Origin: Chlorobiaceae bacterium
GTDB taxonomy: Bacteria; Bacteroidota; Ignavibacteria; Ignavibacteriales; Ignavibacteriaceae
Length of the DNA stretch: 64,000 bases
NCBI GenBank assembly: GCA_013824085.1
Contig: PNNF01000001.1
Coordinates: forward strand, 144,824 to 208,823
Direction: 5' to 3'
The position numbers and the translations under genes are program-made. Position 1 is the stretch's first letter; the number at the start of each line of letters is the position of its first letter. Below the pieces are notes generated by a model. It worked only from the letters and a program-made list of their open reading frames with translations, was not told where the DNA came from and did no database searches. Positions 63,798-64,000 of the stretch are shown piece after piece.

Positions 63798-64000
63798 AAT
63801 TTGATAACATTATATTGTTGATGTATTATTCTATCATTATTATACTAACAAATATAATGAAATCAAGCAAATTGTTAAAGTTAAAAATGAGGGAAGCCCG
63901 CTTTTGGCCGGCCCCGCAGTAGATGGGCGGAGATAAAAAATTCCAATTTAAAAGGAAAATCGGCTGGCGAATTATCGCCAATTCCCCCAGTTTCCTGAAT
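63798..64000. other. Right edge of the island: promoter region then G+C-rich hairpin block
   Basis: The first 80 bases are A+T-rich and should hold the island promoter. From about 63893 the sequence turns G+C-rich, with the palindrome GGCCGGCC (63906-63913) and a hairpin TGGCGA/TCGCCA (63965-63970 with 63975-63980). It resembles the composition of the block at 57768-57951 on the other side. No gene is visible and the window ends here. Confidence 0.5.

Noticed and set aside
63798..64000. tRNA or attachment site at the island edge
   Set aside because: No cloverleaf or direct repeat shared with the left edge could be found by eye.
1..64000. CRISPR array or insertion-sequence transposase
   Set aside because: No regular spaced repeats and no transposase-like protein were seen anywhere in the window.

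Overview
The window is low-G+C chromosomal DNA from a member of the Bacteroidota/Chlorobiota side of the tree, most likely an Ignavibacteria-type bacterium. Four things point there. Two secreted proteins end in the type IX secretion (T9SS) sorting module with the phrase FSLSQNFPNPFNP. The tmRNA encodes a Bacteroidota-style tag starting with Gly (GENTYALAA). There are PorV/DUF5723-like outer-membrane proteins. There is a CarboxypepD_reg/TonB-dependent receptor. Most of the window (1-57.5 kb) is ordinary core-genome DNA; the right end (57.6-64 kb) is an accessory island.

Layout. 1-2.9 kb: operon purC, DUF971, pgsA, pgpA, cinA (cinA runs off the left edge), for purine and phosphatidylglycerol synthesis. 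3.2-4.7 kb: AbgT-type transporter with a strong terminator. 5.2-7.2 kb: phoH, a LysM protein and a coiled-coil lipoprotein. 7.3-12.2 kb: operon guaA, TPR protein, TPR/periplasmic-binding fusion, radC. 12.4-17.3 kb: accB-accC-gcvH, then TPR and PHP-domain proteins. 17.4-20.5 kb: dapF, tmRNA, cobalamin adenosyltransferase and ygfZ. 20.5-23.8 kb: a hypothetical protein, an M20 peptidase and a secreted phytase-like protein. 23.9-26.3 kb: tandem lptF/lptG permeases on the + strand. 26.3-30.8 kb: outer-membrane protein, lipoprotein and T9SS cargo. 30.9-32.5 kb: DUF3467 and a TPR protein. 32.6-40.1 kb (+ strand): adenosine deaminase, a small protein, urocanate hydratase, a phosphoglycerate dehydrogenase and an 818-aa T9SS protein with seven repeats. 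40.3-46.1 kb: sugar transferase, DUF302, a beta-barrel porin, a Cys-cluster PAS protein, Ada and a frameshifted DUF4256 gene. 46.2-52.9 kb: operon guaB, M24 peptidase, glycosyltransferase, purD and a C-terminally truncated DnaE-like polymerase. 53.0-57.5 kb: glutaryl-CoA-type dehydrogenase, divergent from a putative metal-uptake operon (small membrane protein, His-containing lipoprotein, TonB receptor).

The 57.6-63.8 kb island reads right to left: a small HTH regulator, a single-chain type IIG restriction-modification enzyme, a short TPR protein whose start lies inside the R-M gene, and an 898-aa PHP-domain plus SMC/ABC-type ATPase fusion (TrlF-like). G+C-rich hairpin sequence unlike the rest of the window flanks it on both sides. 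I read it as a compact anti-phage defence cassette; it is the best candidate here for an undescribed system.

Other signals worth following are the DnaE-like protein that stops just after its third catalytic Asp, a pseudoknot-capable leader upstream of the porin gene, and a one-base frameshift at the DUF4256 N-terminus. Family assignments were made by eye from motifs, without database searches.
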